A stretch of DNA of 34,287 nucleotides from an uncultured Alphaproteobacteria bacterium (GCA_944389515.1 CALXMQ010000011.1:1-34287); one strand, 5' to 3'; counted from the first letter of the stretch, positions 8,475-16,064 are shown. The notes: generated from the letters alone by a model not told the origin. A program made the numbers and translations.

Positions 8475-8978
8475 ATGCGTGCCTGTATAAAAAATATATT
8501 TGGATATTTTGTTGGGATTGTATTGTTTTTGGTTGTTATTCCGACATTGATATGGGGTGTTTCTGTAAAATTGATGCTGGATATCAATTTGATTGGTATC
8601 AATATAATTGGCGCGTTGTTGATGGCGGTGGGTGCGTTTTTTATGATTTGGTCAAATATCGACATGGTGAAAATTGGTCGCGGATGTCCCACAGATGGTT
8701 TTAATATTTCATTGGGTGAACGCACAAAAAAACTGATTGTTCAAGGACCGTATAAATATACGCGTAATCCAATGTTGTTTGGTACGTTTGTTTTTTATGT
8801 TGGGTTGGCATTGTTACTGAATTCATATTCTGCATTGATTGTGCCGATTGTGTTTATTTTGTATATGGTATGGCATGTCAAGAAATATGAAGAACCCAGG
8901 TTATATAACGATTTCAAAGAAGAATATATTGAATATAAAAAAAGAACACCATTATTGTTCCCAAAATTCAAAAAATAA
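8475..8978 (+). CDS. Isoprenylcysteine carboxyl methyltransferase-like membrane protein
   Basis: This 167-residue integral membrane protein has about four hydrophobic segments and the ICMT/PEMT signature: GPYKYTRNPM in the second half, followed by a hydrophobic helix and a C-terminal EEPRLYNDFKEEYIEYKKRTP segment. The family binds S-adenosylmethionine and methylates lipophilic substrates. Bacterial members usually have no known substrate; phospholipid or isoprenoid methylation is possible. The start is supported by GGAGGGG nine bases upstream of ATG 8475. It follows the small helical gene by 32 bases and ends at a terminator, so it may close the LysM operon. Confidence 0.8.
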   Translation: MRACIKNIFGYFVGIVLFLVVIPTLIWGVSVKLMLDINLIGINIIGALLMAVGAFFMIWSNIDMVKIGRGCPTDGFNISLGERTKKLIVQGPYKYTRNPMLFGTFVFYVGLALLLNSYSALIVPIVFILYMVWHVKKYEEPRLYNDFKEEYIEYKKRTPLLFPKFKK

Positions 8979-8998
8979 AACCGACACAGGGTCGGTTT
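8978..8998 (+). terminator. Terminator after the ICMT-like gene
   Basis: AAACCGAC and GTCGGTTT form an 8-bp stem with an ACAGG loop. The T tract is short (TTT then AATTAT), so strength is moderate. Confidence 0.65.
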
Positions 8999-9038
8999 AA
9001 TTATCATTACCATAATCGTTTGTTGGCAAATATATTCA

Positions 9039-9136
9039 GCCACACTTCGTCAAGACTTCGTGTGGCACTCTTTCGCCTGTGCGGCTCGTCTGACGTGTGG
9101 CGCAGCCACCCGAAGCCTCGCCGAGGCGAAGGGTGG
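9039..9136. repeat. Palindromic REP-like sequence flanking the tRNA 3' end
   Basis: GCCACAC (9039-9045) pairs with GTGTGGC (9060-9066). A second hairpin has CCACCC (9106-9111) with GGGTGG (9131-9136), enclosing GCCTC/GAGGC with symmetric GAA bulges. The last arm overlaps the CCA end of the tRNA gene. There is no T tract. It resembles dispersed palindromes seen next to tRNA genes in many small genomes. Copy number cannot be told here. Confidence 0.5.
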
Positions 9137-9207
9137 TGCGGGCGAAGGGAATCGAACCCTCGTCTTCAGCTTGGGAAGCTGACGTGCTGCCATTATACCA
9201 CGCCCGC
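9134..9207 (-). tRNA. tRNA-Gly(CCC)
   Basis: Read on the minus strand, the acceptor arms GCGGGCG and CGCCCGC pair with discriminator A and an encoded CCA. The anticodon arm TCAGC-TTCCCAA-GCTGA gives anticodon CCC, and the T arm has GGTTCGATTCC. The sequence is very like E. coli tRNA-Gly(CCC). The D stem has one A-C mismatch in my folding. It reads GGG codons. Confidence 0.95.
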
Positions 9208-9339
9208 GTGTAGCCGATTTTATAATATGCAATACAAAAAGTCCAGTATAAAACATCGTTGGCGTTTTCTGTTGCTTTTTATTTTTTTCAGTCCTACATT
9301 TAATATTGCCTTTTTAACAAACATAAGGGAGTTATAGTT

Positions 9340-10593
9340 ATGGCAAATGAAAATTTGAATCCATTGATTGGTGCCCAACAACGTGTTCGTGTTGCTTGTG
9401 AAAAGTTGGGTATGCCAGCCGATGTTTATGAAATTTTGAAATATCCACAGCGTATTGTTGAAGTATCAATACCTGTTAAAATGGATGACGGTTCTATCCG
9501 TACATTTACTGGGTTTCGTGCCCAACATAATACTGCCATTGGGCCGTCCAAGGGTGGTGTGCGATTCCATCCAAACGTTACGCGCGACGAAGTTGCAGCG
9601 TTGTCTATTTGGATGACGTTCAAATGTTCTGTTACTGGGATTCCATATGGCGGTGGCAAAGGTGGCATCATTGTTGATCCAAAAGAATTATCAACTGGTG
9701 AATTAGAACGTCTGTGCCGTGGGTATGTCGATGCAATTTATCCGATTTTGGGTGAAAAACGTGATGTGCCGGCACCTGATGTCAATACTAATGGCCAGAT
9801 TATGGCATGGATGATGGATGAATATATCAAATTGTCTGGCGAATCATCTTTTGGGGTATTTACGGGCAAACCTGTTGAATTGGCTGGTTCCAAGGGACGC
9901 AATGCTGCAACAGGGTTGGGTATTTCAATTATTATTTCCAAAGCATTGGAAAAGCAAGGCAAAGATATGCGTGGTGCACGTATCGCAATCCAAGGCTTTG
10001 GTAATGTTGGCAGTTTTACCGCCAAATGCAGTCATTATATGGGTGCAAAAATTGTCGCGATTGCAGAGTGGAATACAACACTGTTTAACGAAAATGGAAT
10101 TGATATCGACGCATTGATGCAATTCAAAGCGGATAACAAAGGCAGTATCAAAGGATTCCCAGGCGCATCAGAAATCAGCATTGAACAATTCTGGGGGTTG
10201 GATGTTGATGTATTATCACCTTGTGCAATGGAAAATACAATCAATAAAGACACTGCGCCATTGATTAAAACAAAATTAGTAGTCGAAGGCGCCAATGGTC
10301 CAACCACGCTGGATGGCGAAGAAATATTGTTGAAAAACGGTGTAACCGTTGTTCCTGATATTTTGGCAAACGCTGGTGGGGTTACTGTTTCTTACTTTGA
10401 GTGGGTTCAAAATCGCTATGGTTATTATTGGGGCGAAAAAGAAGTCGAAGAAAAAGAAGAAATTGCCATGAAAGACGCATTTGATGCAATTTATAAAATC
10501 AAAGAAGAATATAATGTATCAATGCGCGAAGCAGCGTACATGCATTCAATAAAACGCGTTGCAACAGCAATGAAATTGCGTGGCTGGTATTAA
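9340..10593 (+). CDS. Glutamate dehydrogenase (Glu/Leu/Phe/Val dehydrogenase family)
   Basis: It catalyses reversible oxidative deamination of glutamate to 2-oxoglutarate and ammonia. The 417-residue length and the motifs GPSKGGVRFHP, KCSVTGIPYGGGKGG (substrate and catalytic Lys region), PAPDVNT and AIQGFGNVGSF (Rossmann nucleotide-binding loop) fit the hexameric 'short' family, closer to the NAD-type GudB/RocG form than to E. coli GdhA; cofactor preference is inferred, not shown. AAGGGAG precedes the ATG by about ten bases. The gene follows the divergent tRNA and ends at a strong terminator, so it is probably monocistronic. It links amino-acid catabolism to the TCA cycle. Confidence 0.93.
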   Translation: MANENLNPLIGAQQRVRVACEKLGMPADVYEILKYPQRIVEVSIPVKMDDGSIRTFTGFRAQHNTAIGPSKGGVRFHPNVTRDEVAALSIWMTFKCSVTGIPYGGGKGGIIVDPKELSTGELERLCRGYVDAIYPILGEKRDVPAPDVNTNGQIMAWMMDEYIKLSGESSFGVFTGKPVELAGSKGRNAATGLGISIIISKALEKQGKDMRGARIAIQGFGNVGSFTAKCSHYMGAKIVAIAEWNTTLFNENGIDIDALMQFKADNKGSIKGFPGASEISIEQFWGLDVDVLSPCAMENTINKDTAPLIKTKLVVEGANGPTTLDGEEILLKNGVTVVPDILANAGGVTVSYFEWVQNRYGYYWGEKEVEEKEEIAMKDAFDAIYKIKEEYNVSMREAAYMHSIKRVATAMKLRGWY

Positions 10594-10613
10594 ACATTGG
10601 CATAAAAACGTGT

Positions 10614-10643
10614 AAAAAAATCCCACATTTGTGGGATTTTTTT
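10614..10643. terminator. Terminator between glutamate dehydrogenase and the lipoprotein gene
   Basis: AAAAAAATCCCAC and GTGGGATTTTTTT form a 13-bp stem with an ATTT loop. With A and T tracts on both sides it can terminate both convergent genes. Confidence 0.9.
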
Positions 10644-10659
10644 GTTTGTTGTTCTGTTA

Positions 10660-11070
10660 TTATTCAGAACACAGTTCAACAGCGTAAAATTCCGCGTTCA
10701 TATCTTCGGCAGTACCACAGAACAGACGGAAATTACATTTGTTTTCTGGTGTGTTCATTGCAGCCATTGTGTTGTCTGGGATAATATTTAACAGACAGTT
10801 GCCTTCTGTAATATATTGTGCTGGGTTTTCGACAGACAAGAATTTAACAGTTTTTTTCTTGGCTGCGATTTCTTGGACTGTATCTGTGGCAGGTAAAGAA
10901 ATGATGTAATCACCGCCCTGGCCCAACGCAACAATAGAAATAGGTGTGTCAGCAGTTGTATTGTTTTGAATTTCTGTTTCGATTGCGGTGAAATCTGCCG
11001 GGGTTGGCGCGTTGTCGCCACATGCAACCAATGCAACCGCCGTCAATGCCAATAAAGACAGTTTTTTCAT
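10660..11070 (-). CDS. Small lipoprotein, function unknown
   Basis: The 136-residue product has a classical lipoprotein signal, MKKLSLLALTAVALVAC, with the lipobox ending at Cys17. The mature part contains further cysteines (NCLL, NKCNFRLFC, ELC) that could form disulphides in the periplasm. No family is recognised. AAGGAGA eight bases before the ATG fixes the start; in-frame codons upstream of it lack a ribosome binding site. A TGcTATACT extended -10 is found about 40 bases upstream. It is convergent with glutamate dehydrogenase and divergent from the ribosomal operon. Confidence 0.85.
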   Translation of the reverse strand: MKKLSLLALTAVALVACGDNAPTPADFTAIETEIQNNTTADTPISIVALGQGGDYIISLPATDTVQEIAAKKKTVKFLSVENPAQYITEGNCLLNIIPDNTMAAMNTPENKCNFRLFCGTAEDMNAEFYAVELCSE

Positions 11071-11110
11071 AGTTTTCTCCTTTTTGGTGTTTTTATGATT
11101 TTGCATTGTC

Positions 11111-11119
11111 AGTATAGCA
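11111..11119 (-). promoter_or_regulatory. Extended -10 promoter of the lipoprotein gene
   Basis: The minus strand reads TGCTATACT. A weak -35-like ATGACA lies 15 bases upstream. This is upstream of the AAGGAGA ribosome binding site. Confidence 0.45.
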
Positions 11120-11156
11120 TAAAAAATTATATGTCATGTAAAAAATTATAAAATAT

Positions 11157-11185
11157 TTGACTTTTTGCGTTTTGTAATACATACT
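11157..11185 (+). promoter_or_regulatory. Putative sigma70 promoter of the rpsP operon
   Basis: TTGACT (11157-11162), a 17-bp spacer and CATACT (11180-11185). Transcription from here would leave a leader of about 130 nt before rpsP. That leader holds a small hairpin (GACGA-GTGT-TCGTC) and could be a site of autoregulation, but no known S16 leader motif is recognised. Confidence 0.45.
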
Positions 11186-11322
11186 GTACAGTGCAAATCC
11201 CAAAGATTGCCATTAAAATAAATCCAGTGCGCGGTGCGTATGGTACATCATCCGACGAGTGTTCGTCCTTGATGGCGGTTTTCTTTGTGGTGAAAACAGT
11301 TTTGAAAATAAGGAGCAAAATT

Positions 11323-11781
11323 ATGGCAACTGTTATCAGATTGGCGCGTTTTGGTGCAAAAAAACGCCCGTATTATCATGTCGTTGTAACTGATTCACGC
11401 AATGCGCGTAATTCAGGTAATATTTTGGCAACGGTGGGAAAATATAACCCAATGTTGGCACGTGATGATGAAAAACGTGTTATTTTGAATATTGATGAAA
11501 TCAAGGCTTGGTTGGCCAAGGGTGCAAAACCATCAGATCGTGTATATCGTTTCTTGGCAAATTCTGGTTTGGTTTCTGCACGTGTGGTTCCAAACCAGAC
11601 AAAAAAGAATCTGCAATCCGAAAAAACGTTGCAGAAAATCAAAGACAAGCAAGATAAATTGGCAAAAATAGCCGAAGAACAAGCCGCAGCAGAAGCAGCA
11701 GCCAAGGCTGCAGCCGAAGCCCCGGCAGAAGATGTAACACCAGATGCGCCGGCCGAAGAAAATACACCGGTTGCGGAATAA
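11323..11781 (+). CDS. rpsP: 30S ribosomal protein S16
   Basis: S16 is a small-subunit assembly protein. The first 85 or so residues match the family (MATVIRLARFGAKKRPYYHV, DSRNARNSG, VGKYNP, KAWLAKGAKPSDRV). The remaining 65 residues are a Lys-rich then Ala/Glu/Pro-rich low-complexity tail, making it 152 residues, longer than E. coli S16 (82). Such tails are common in alphaproteobacterial S16. AGGAG seven bases before ATG 11323 marks the start. It heads the conserved rpsP-rimM-trmD-rplS cluster. Confidence 0.97.
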   Translation: MATVIRLARFGAKKRPYYHVVVTDSRNARNSGNILATVGKYNPMLARDDEKRVILNIDEIKAWLAKGAKPSDRVYRFLANSGLVSARVVPNQTKKNLQSEKTLQKIKDKQDKLAKIAEEQAAAEAAAKAAAEAPAEDVTPDAPAEENTPVAE

Positions 11782-11791
11782 TTTTGCGCAT

Positions 11792-11813
11792 GCCCGGGCT
11801 GTTACGCCCGGGC
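11792..11813 (+). promoter_or_regulatory. GC-rich hairpin between rpsP and the next gene
   Basis: GCCCGGGC, a 6-nt loop TGTTAC, and GCCCGGGC again form a perfect 8-bp GC stem with no T tract. It may be an RNA processing or stability element that uncouples S16 levels from downstream genes. This is an inference from structure only. Confidence 0.5.
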
Positions 11814-11842
11814 GTTGAATTATATAGTACAGGGGTGAAAAC

Positions 11843-12049
11843 ATGTCTTTGACACATTGTCCGCATCAAACAGATATTACATGTGATTATTTGCATCGTG
11901 AACAAGAGTGGCAACGTCAGTTGAGAGAAGCGTGCAAACACAATTTGCCGTTGCATATATTTGAAAACAGCGATTGTCCTGTGGATGCAAATATGTGCCA
12001 AATTTTGGCGGCGTTTAAGTTAAAACGGAAAAACACAAATGTCAGATAA
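11843..12049 (+). CDS. Small Cys-containing hypothetical protein, 68 aa
   Basis: I do not recognise it. It contains five cysteines, in a CPH-x5-C pair near the N-terminus and a DCPVDANMC motif, plus several His, a pattern that suggests metal binding. The C-terminus is basic (KLKRKNTNVR). AGGGG lies seven bases before the ATG, and the 3' end overlaps rimM by 11 bases, so translation is probably coupled. A similar DCPV-x4-C motif is found in the 88-aa protein at 13102-13368. Confidence 0.65.
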   Translation: MSLTHCPHQTDITCDYLHREQEWQRQLREACKHNLPLHIFENSDCPVDANMCQILAAFKLKRKNTNVR

Positions 12050-12503
12050 CAAACAAATCTTGGTCGGAAAAATTGTTGCCCCCCAAGGAATTCGTGGCGA
12101 AGTGCGTGTTCAAACATATACTGAAAATCCGACAGATATGAAACAGTTGACGATACACAGTCCACGGTTATCAGATGGTGCGTTTCATTTTGTGCGTGCA
12201 ATACCGTCGTCCAGTGTTATTATTGCGCGAATTGATGGTGTAAATAATCGTAATGCGGCTGATTTATTACGTGGGGTGGAATTGTTTATAAATCGTGATG
12301 ATTTGCCGCGATTGCCGGATGGTGAATATTATCATACAGATTTAATTGGTATGCGTGTTGTGCGAGATGGTGTGCAAATTGGTGTTGTGGACAATGTACA
12401 AAATTACGGCGGCGGCGATATATTAGAACTGGATAATGGCGATTTGATTGCGTTTAACAGTGTTGATGTTGATATAGAAAATAAAACTATTTATCAAAGG
12501 TAA
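12039..12503 (+). CDS. rimM: Ribosome maturation factor RimM
   Basis: RimM binds S19 and helps assemble the 30S head. The N-terminal beta barrel shows VGKIVAPQGIRGEVRVQTYTENP, and the C-terminal PRC-barrel shows YYHTDLIGMRVV, GVVDNVQNYGGGDILEL and an ending in VDIENKTI. Length is 154 residues, slightly short but complete. The ATG overlaps the preceding small gene. Confidence 0.93.
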   Translation: MSDNKQILVGKIVAPQGIRGEVRVQTYTENPTDMKQLTIHSPRLSDGAFHFVRAIPSSSVIIARIDGVNNRNAADLLRGVELFINRDDLPRLPDGEYYHTDLIGMRVVRDGVQIGVVDNVQNYGGGDILELDNGDLIAFNSVDVDIENKTIYQR

Positions 12504-12510
12504 TTACACT

Positions 12511-12729
12511 ATGGAAACAAAAAATGTCGTGTTTTATTCTGGTGATATAAATGCAAAACATGTTTGCAAGTGTTTTATAACTGATGATAGTTATGATGTA
12601 TTAAAGGCGAATTGTCCGATATATAAAACCGGGTTAAAGCATGGTTCTGCGTTGGAACCGGATTCTGATTTTGAATTTAGTTCCAAGGTACAGGTTTGTG
12701 CAGATAAAGAAATAATTCATATCGGGTGA
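12511..12729 (+). CDS. Small Cys-containing hypothetical protein, 72 aa
   Basis: The protein is not recognised. It has four cysteines (HVCKCF, ANCPIY, VQVCAD) and mixed charge, with no signal peptide or membrane helix. It starts seven bases after rimM, with AAAGG ten bases upstream. It lies inside the ribosomal operon, followed at once by another Cys-containing ORF. No function is inferred. Confidence 0.6.
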   Translation: METKNVVFYSGDINAKHVCKCFITDDSYDVLKANCPIYKTGLKHGSALEPDSDFEFSSKVQVCADKEIIHIG

Positions 12730-12734
12730 TGAAC

Positions 12735-13112
12735 ATGAAAAGCAAGATGCAAATGATGCCAAAAACATTTGTTATGGAATCTGAAAAATTTATATATGCG
12801 TATATTCCGAAATCGCCGTTTGTTTCTAAGGCTGGTATACGCATGGCGTCTTGTGTTTTTGTGTGTCCCCAGTTTATGGATTATAATGTGGATAAATATG
12901 GTCGTCGGATTATCGCCCAAGGTGTTATGTGTCCATATGCCACCGCGATAAAGGGGCGGCCTGTGTCGTGTGATGGAAGTCGTGTTTGTTTGAACGGCGA
13001 AATTGTGTGCGAGTTTTATGGATACAATCCAGTTAAACAAATAAGCATCCCAGAATATGAACGGCAGATGATTATAGCAGATTTAGCAAAAAGGAATCAA
13101 AATGGCAGATAA
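12735..13112 (+). CDS. Cys-rich hypothetical protein, 125 aa
   Basis: Cysteines cluster as ASCVFVCPQF, VMCPYA and SCDGSRVCLNGEIVC, a six- or seven-Cys layout that suggests a zinc or Fe-S site. The N-terminus is Met/Lys-rich. Possible starts are GTG 12726, ATG 12729 and ATG 12735; I take 12735 because GGGTGA lies five to six bases before it. The 3' end overlaps the next ORF by 11 bases. The family is not recognised. Confidence 0.65.
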   Translation: MKSKMQMMPKTFVMESEKFIYAYIPKSPFVSKAGIRMASCVFVCPQFMDYNVDKYGRRIIAQGVMCPYATAIKGRPVSCDGSRVCLNGEIVCEFYGYNPVKQISIPEYERQMIIADLAKRNQNGR

Positions 13113-13368
13113 AAAATTATCTATGCAGGTGTTTTTCAAAATTAGAGATAATGGTTATCGTGATATCGTTGCCAGTTGCGCAGATAATGCTGATTGTCCT
13201 GTGTGTGAATTATTAGATGCGTGTAAAGCACATTATGCGACGTATCGATATATACATAACGAATTGCGTGCAATCTGTGTGTCTGCATTAAAAGATAAAA
13301 ATGCAACAAACAATATGATAAATTTATCTGAATATTTGTGCAAAAATTGTAAAAATCGGGTGCGTTAA
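13102..13368 (+). CDS. Cys-rich hypothetical protein, 88 aa
   Basis: It has eight cysteines: ASCADNADCPVCELLDAC in the middle, RAICVS, and LCKNCKN near the C-terminus. The layout looks like a compact metal-binding fold. AAGGA precedes the ATG by about seven bases, and its stop is one base from the trmD start. It shares a DCPV motif with the 68-aa protein at 11843-12049, so these two may be distant relatives. Function is unknown. Confidence 0.65.
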   Translation: MADKKLSMQVFFKIRDNGYRDIVASCADNADCPVCELLDACKAHYATYRYIHNELRAICVSALKDKNATNNMINLSEYLCKNCKNRVR

Positions 13369-13369
13369 A

Positions 13370-14056
13370 ATGCATTTTAATATATTGACCATTTTTCCAG
13401 AAATGTTTCCTGGCACATTGGGTGGTGGGGTTATTGGTCGTGCCTTGGGGCGTGGCGTATGGTCATATGATGCGATAAATATACGTGATTTTGCGCATGA
13501 TAATTATGGCAGTGTTGATGATGAACAATTTGGTGGTGGTGTTGGCCAGGTTATGCGCGCAGATGTATTGGGCGATGCAATCGATTCAATTAAAAATCGT
13601 GGTAAAATAATATATTTTTCGCCACGTGGGGCGCGACTGACACAAAAAAAGGTGCGTGAATTTGCGGTGGATAAAGACGCGAATTACACCCTGATATGTG
13701 GGCGATACGAAGGAATTGATCAACGAATCATCGAAGAATATGATATAATGGAATTATCTGTTGGCGATTATATACTGTCGGGTGGTGAAATTGCCGCGCA
13801 AGTTTTTATTGACAGTGTCGTTCGTGTGATGGATAATGTGCTGGGCGGTGGCGCAGATGCCACAGCCAATGAAAGTTTTGAAATCGGGGGGTTGGAATGG
13901 CCGTTATACACCCGCCCGTCGGCATGGCGTGGACGTAATGTCCCAGAAGTCCTGCTGTCCGGTCACCACGGCAATATAGAACGGTGGCGGAAACAACAAT
14001 CGGACGAAATAACCAAAGAACGTCGTCCGGATTTATTAAAGGAAAATGAAAAATGA
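13370..14056 (+). CDS. trmD: tRNA (guanine-N1)-methyltransferase TrmD
   Basis: TrmD makes m1G37 in tRNAs using S-adenosylmethionine and prevents +1 frameshifting. The SPOUT trefoil-knot motifs are clear: [44 protein letters not shown] and the C-terminal [16 protein letters not shown]. Length is 228 residues, typical. The start lies one base after the stop of the preceding Cys-rich gene, and the end overlaps rplS by four bases (ATGA). Confidence 0.97.
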   Translation: MHFNILTIFPEMFPGTLGGGVIGRALGRGVWSYDAINIRDFAHDNYGSVDDEQFGGGVGQVMRADVLGDAIDSIKNRGKIIYFSPRGARLTQKKVREFAVDKDANYTLICGRYEGIDQRIIEEYDIMELSVGDYILSGGEIAAQVFIDSVVRVMDNVLGGGADATANESFEIGGLEWPLYTRPSAWRGRNVPEVLLSGHHGNIERWRKQQSDEITKERRPDLLKENEK

Positions 14057-14454
14057 GCATTATTAAAAAAATAGAACAGACCCAAATTGAAAAATTAAAG
14101 GGCGGAAAAAATATTCCAGATTTCAAATCTGGTGACACTGTAAAAGTACACGTGAAAATTAAAGATGGCGATAAATTCCGTATCCAGGTATTCGAAGGTG
14201 TCGTTATCGCACGTGATGGTGGAAATGGTAATAATGCGTCTTTCACAGTGCGTCGTGAATCATATGGCGTTGGTGTTGAACGTAAATTCCCATTGTACAG
14301 CCCTGCGATTGAAAAAATCGAAAAAGTTCGTACGGGTAAAGTTCGTCGTGCAAAATTGTTCTTTTTACGTGGTTTGTCTGGCAAAAAAGCGCGTATTGTC
14401 GAAGATTTGTCAGCGTCATCTGCGGAAAAAGCAGAACAAAATGCAGACAAATAA
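14053..14454 (+). CDS. rplS: 50S ribosomal protein L19
   Basis: L19 lies at the subunit interface. Family motifs are [38 protein letters not shown] and [20 protein letters not shown], then [21 protein letters not shown]. The 133-residue protein has a short Ala/Glu-rich tail. It is last in the operon, translationally coupled to trmD, and followed by a very strong terminator. Confidence 0.97.
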   Translation: MSIIKKIEQTQIEKLKGGKNIPDFKSGDTVKVHVKIKDGDKFRIQVFEGVVIARDGGNGNNASFTVRRESYGVGVERKFPLYSPAIEKIEKVRTGKVRRAKLFFLRGLSGKKARIVEDLSASSAEKAEQNADK

Positions 14455-14467
14455 TATCGTTTTCATT

Positions 14468-14503
14468 AAAAAAAGAATCCCACAAATGTGGGATTCTTTT
14501 TTT
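14468..14503. terminator. 16-bp perfect-stem terminator, bidirectional
   Basis: The arms at 14468-14483 and 14488-14503 are perfectly complementary (core GAATCCCAC/GTGGGATTC) with an AAAT loop, an A tract before and a T tract after. It ends the ribosomal operon and overlaps the stop codon of the convergent metallophosphoesterase gene. Confidence 0.93.
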
Positions 14504-15026
14504 ATCGTGAAAATATTCGCGGTTGTAATAAATATGGATTTTTTAACAACACGGGTTTATACCCTGTTTTTTCCAGACACACATTTATACATTGCGAATG
14601 ATCTGGGAAATCATAATCTTGGATGTGAATATGGCCGTGATAATTCACGATTGGTGGATTATTACCAAATTCTGGCAATGGTTCGTGTGACAGTAATATA
14701 TAGTGTTCTGCATCATAAATGGGGTGCGAAAATACTTTGTCAAATCCACAATCCAACCACCATGATTCAGAGTGGTTGCGGTCGTGGTTGCCCATAATTA
14801 AATATTTACGTCCACGCATACGTGTCAATAATTTATAAACTTTTTCTTTGGACGCATCGTACATGATGTCGCCCAACCAATAGCAAATATCTTGCTTTTT
14901 TACAATCATGTTATAATTTGTAATGATTGTTTTATTCATTTCTGCAACGTTTGCAAAGGGTCGACGCCCATTTACAATGATGCGTTCTGAATCAAAATGT
15001 GGATCTGAAAAAACATAAGTGGCCAT
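14502..15026 (-). CDS. Metallophosphoesterase
   Basis: This calcineurin-like phosphoesterase has the complete two-metal site: SDPHF (D8, H10), YWLGDI (D53), MGNHD (N80, H81), LLSHEPLP (H114) and YHGHIH (131-134). At 174 residues it is the compact type often found in phages and mobile regions; the substrate (phosphodiester, nucleotide or protein phosphate) is unknown. It lies 24 bases downstream of the AbiEii-like gene in the same direction with no terminator between, so the two probably share a transcript. A possible partner role in a toxin-antitoxin or defence unit is inference from position. Confidence 0.9.
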   Translation of the reverse strand: MATYVFSDPHFDSERIIVNGRRPFANVAEMNKTIITNYNMIVKKQDICYWLGDIMYDASKEKVYKLLTRMRGRKYLIMGNHDRNHSESWWLDCGFDKVFSHPIYDAEHYILLSHEPLPEFGNNPPIVNYHGHIHIQDYDFPDHSQCINVCLEKTGYKPVLLKNPYLLQPRIFSR

Positions 15027-15050
15027 GGTCTTTTACCCCATTGTGTTCTT

Positions 15051-15977
15051 TTATAGTGTTTTTAATTGTCTGTTCAGGCATTTCAGTGCGCGTATAATTG
15101 ATTGCCAATCTTCGCGGATGCCCAGAAATTTATCAGACATTTGATTATAATCTGTGCCCAGTTTGTTCAATATTTCATCAGACGGCAATAATGTTATATT
15201 TGATGGCGTGTTCAATTTTGCCATGTTTTTTAGGGTGTATTTCGCCTGGTGACGTTCAATATCGAACAACATTTCTGTTGTATTGTTCAAATTGACATAT
15301 CGTGACAATGTCGCAGCATCGTAATAATGTCGTGAAAAGAAATTATTAAAATGTGGTTTTTGTGCCAATGCGTTTGAATGTAACGCGTACACTTTGTCCC
15401 AAAATGTTTGTTCATATCGTACTGTTGGAATATCGCCAAATGGACGTTCAATGGCGTATGGTGTCACAGAACGATATTCTGTGGATTCTTTGGGATATTT
15501 GCGTGGTATTATTTCCAGGCATAAATGCCCCATGTTGGAACTGAATTCTGATTTGTACATTAAATGCAGTGTTGGTGAACAGATAAATGAATCTGGATTT
15601 TTTAGTGCCAACCAGTCTTTATCAGTTAAAACCAGAAATCTGTGATTTTGATTTATTATTTCATTTATTTTTTGTTTCAGTTCTGTGAATACATCATTTT
15701 TGAATTGCTTTTTGAATCTGTCTAATCGTTTCCGAGAATGATGGTCTGGGATATCGTCAAATGTGTGGCAAACCAAATCAATGTCTTGGCAAATACGGTT
15801 ACTTAGATGATATGATTTAGATAAAGATGCGCCCCCAGCAAATAAAAAATTTTCACTGAAAAATCGGTCGTTGAACAATTTTTCTAAGATGGCACATTCC
15901 AGAAAATCTTTTTCTGCGTTTCCTGGATTTTTCGAATTTCTTAAAATATTATATGTGCCTTGACTAATCTTTACCAT
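15051..15977 (-). CDS. AbiEii/AbiGii-family nucleotidyltransferase (toxin-like)
   Basis: The nucleotidyltransferase core shows FAGGASLSK (48-54) followed by the Asp pair QDIDLV (D65, D67), characteristic of the AbiEii/AbiGii (DUF1814-type) family. Some members inhibit translation by modifying tRNA and act as type IV toxins or abortive-infection proteins. The C-terminal half has the usual helical segment with DKVYALHSNAL and RHYYDAATL. Length is 308 residues from MVKIS. I prefer that start to one six codons upstream because a TTGACA-16-TATATT promoter ends six bases before it, which would give a leaderless mRNA. No AbiEi-type antitoxin gene adjoins it; the downstream partner is a metallophosphoesterase. 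Confidence 0.85.
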   Translation of the reverse strand: MVKISQGTYNILRNSKNPGNAEKDFLECAILEKLFNDRFFSENFLFAGGASLSKSYHLSNRICQDIDLVCHTFDDIPDHHSRKRLDRFKKQFKNDVFTELKQKINEIINQNHRFLVLTDKDWLALKNPDSFICSPTLHLMYKSEFSSNMGHLCLEIIPRKYPKESTEYRSVTPYAIERPFGDIPTVRYEQTFWDKVYALHSNALAQKPHFNNFFSRHYYDAATLSRYVNLNNTTEMLFDIERHQAKYTLKNMAKLNTPSNITLLPSDEILNKLGTDYNQMSDKFLGIREDWQSIIRALKCLNRQLKTL

Positions 15978-15983
15978 GTTTTT

Positions 15984-16011
15984 AATATAATACATAATGT
16001 TATTTTGTCAA
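15984..16011 (-). promoter_or_regulatory. Strong promoter of the AbiEii-like gene, leaderless arrangement
   Basis: On the minus strand TTGACA (16006-16011) and TATATT (15984-15989) are separated by 16 bases. The ATG of MVKIS begins six bases after the -10 box, so transcription would start at or near the start codon. The next upstream ATG lies between -35 and -10 and would not be in the transcript. Confidence 0.6.
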
Positions 16012-16028
16012 GATTTTTTAGGTTTTGT

Positions 16029-16057
16029 TTGACTTATGTTTGGTGTAACGATAATAT
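16029..16057 (+). promoter_or_regulatory. Promoter of the DUF2155 gene, near-leaderless
   Basis: TTGACT (16029-16034), a 17-bp spacer and TAATAT (16052-16057), with the ATG seven bases further on and no Shine-Dalgarno sequence. It is divergent from the AbiEii-like promoter. Confidence 0.5.
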
Positions 16058-16064
16058 ATTCATT

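Noticed and set aside
9020..9337. Frames crossing the tRNA-Gly region on both strands
   Set aside because: They translate the tRNA and flanking palindromes; such spurious products are a known artefact.
11127..11318. Minus-strand 63-aa frame in the rpsP leader
   Set aside because: It has no ribosome binding site, starts within the rpsP translation signals, and overlaps two predicted promoters.
11843..13368. CRISPR array or prophage remnant inside the ribosomal operon
   Set aside because: There are no regularly spaced repeats and no phage structural or integrase genes, only compact small ORFs in step with the operon.
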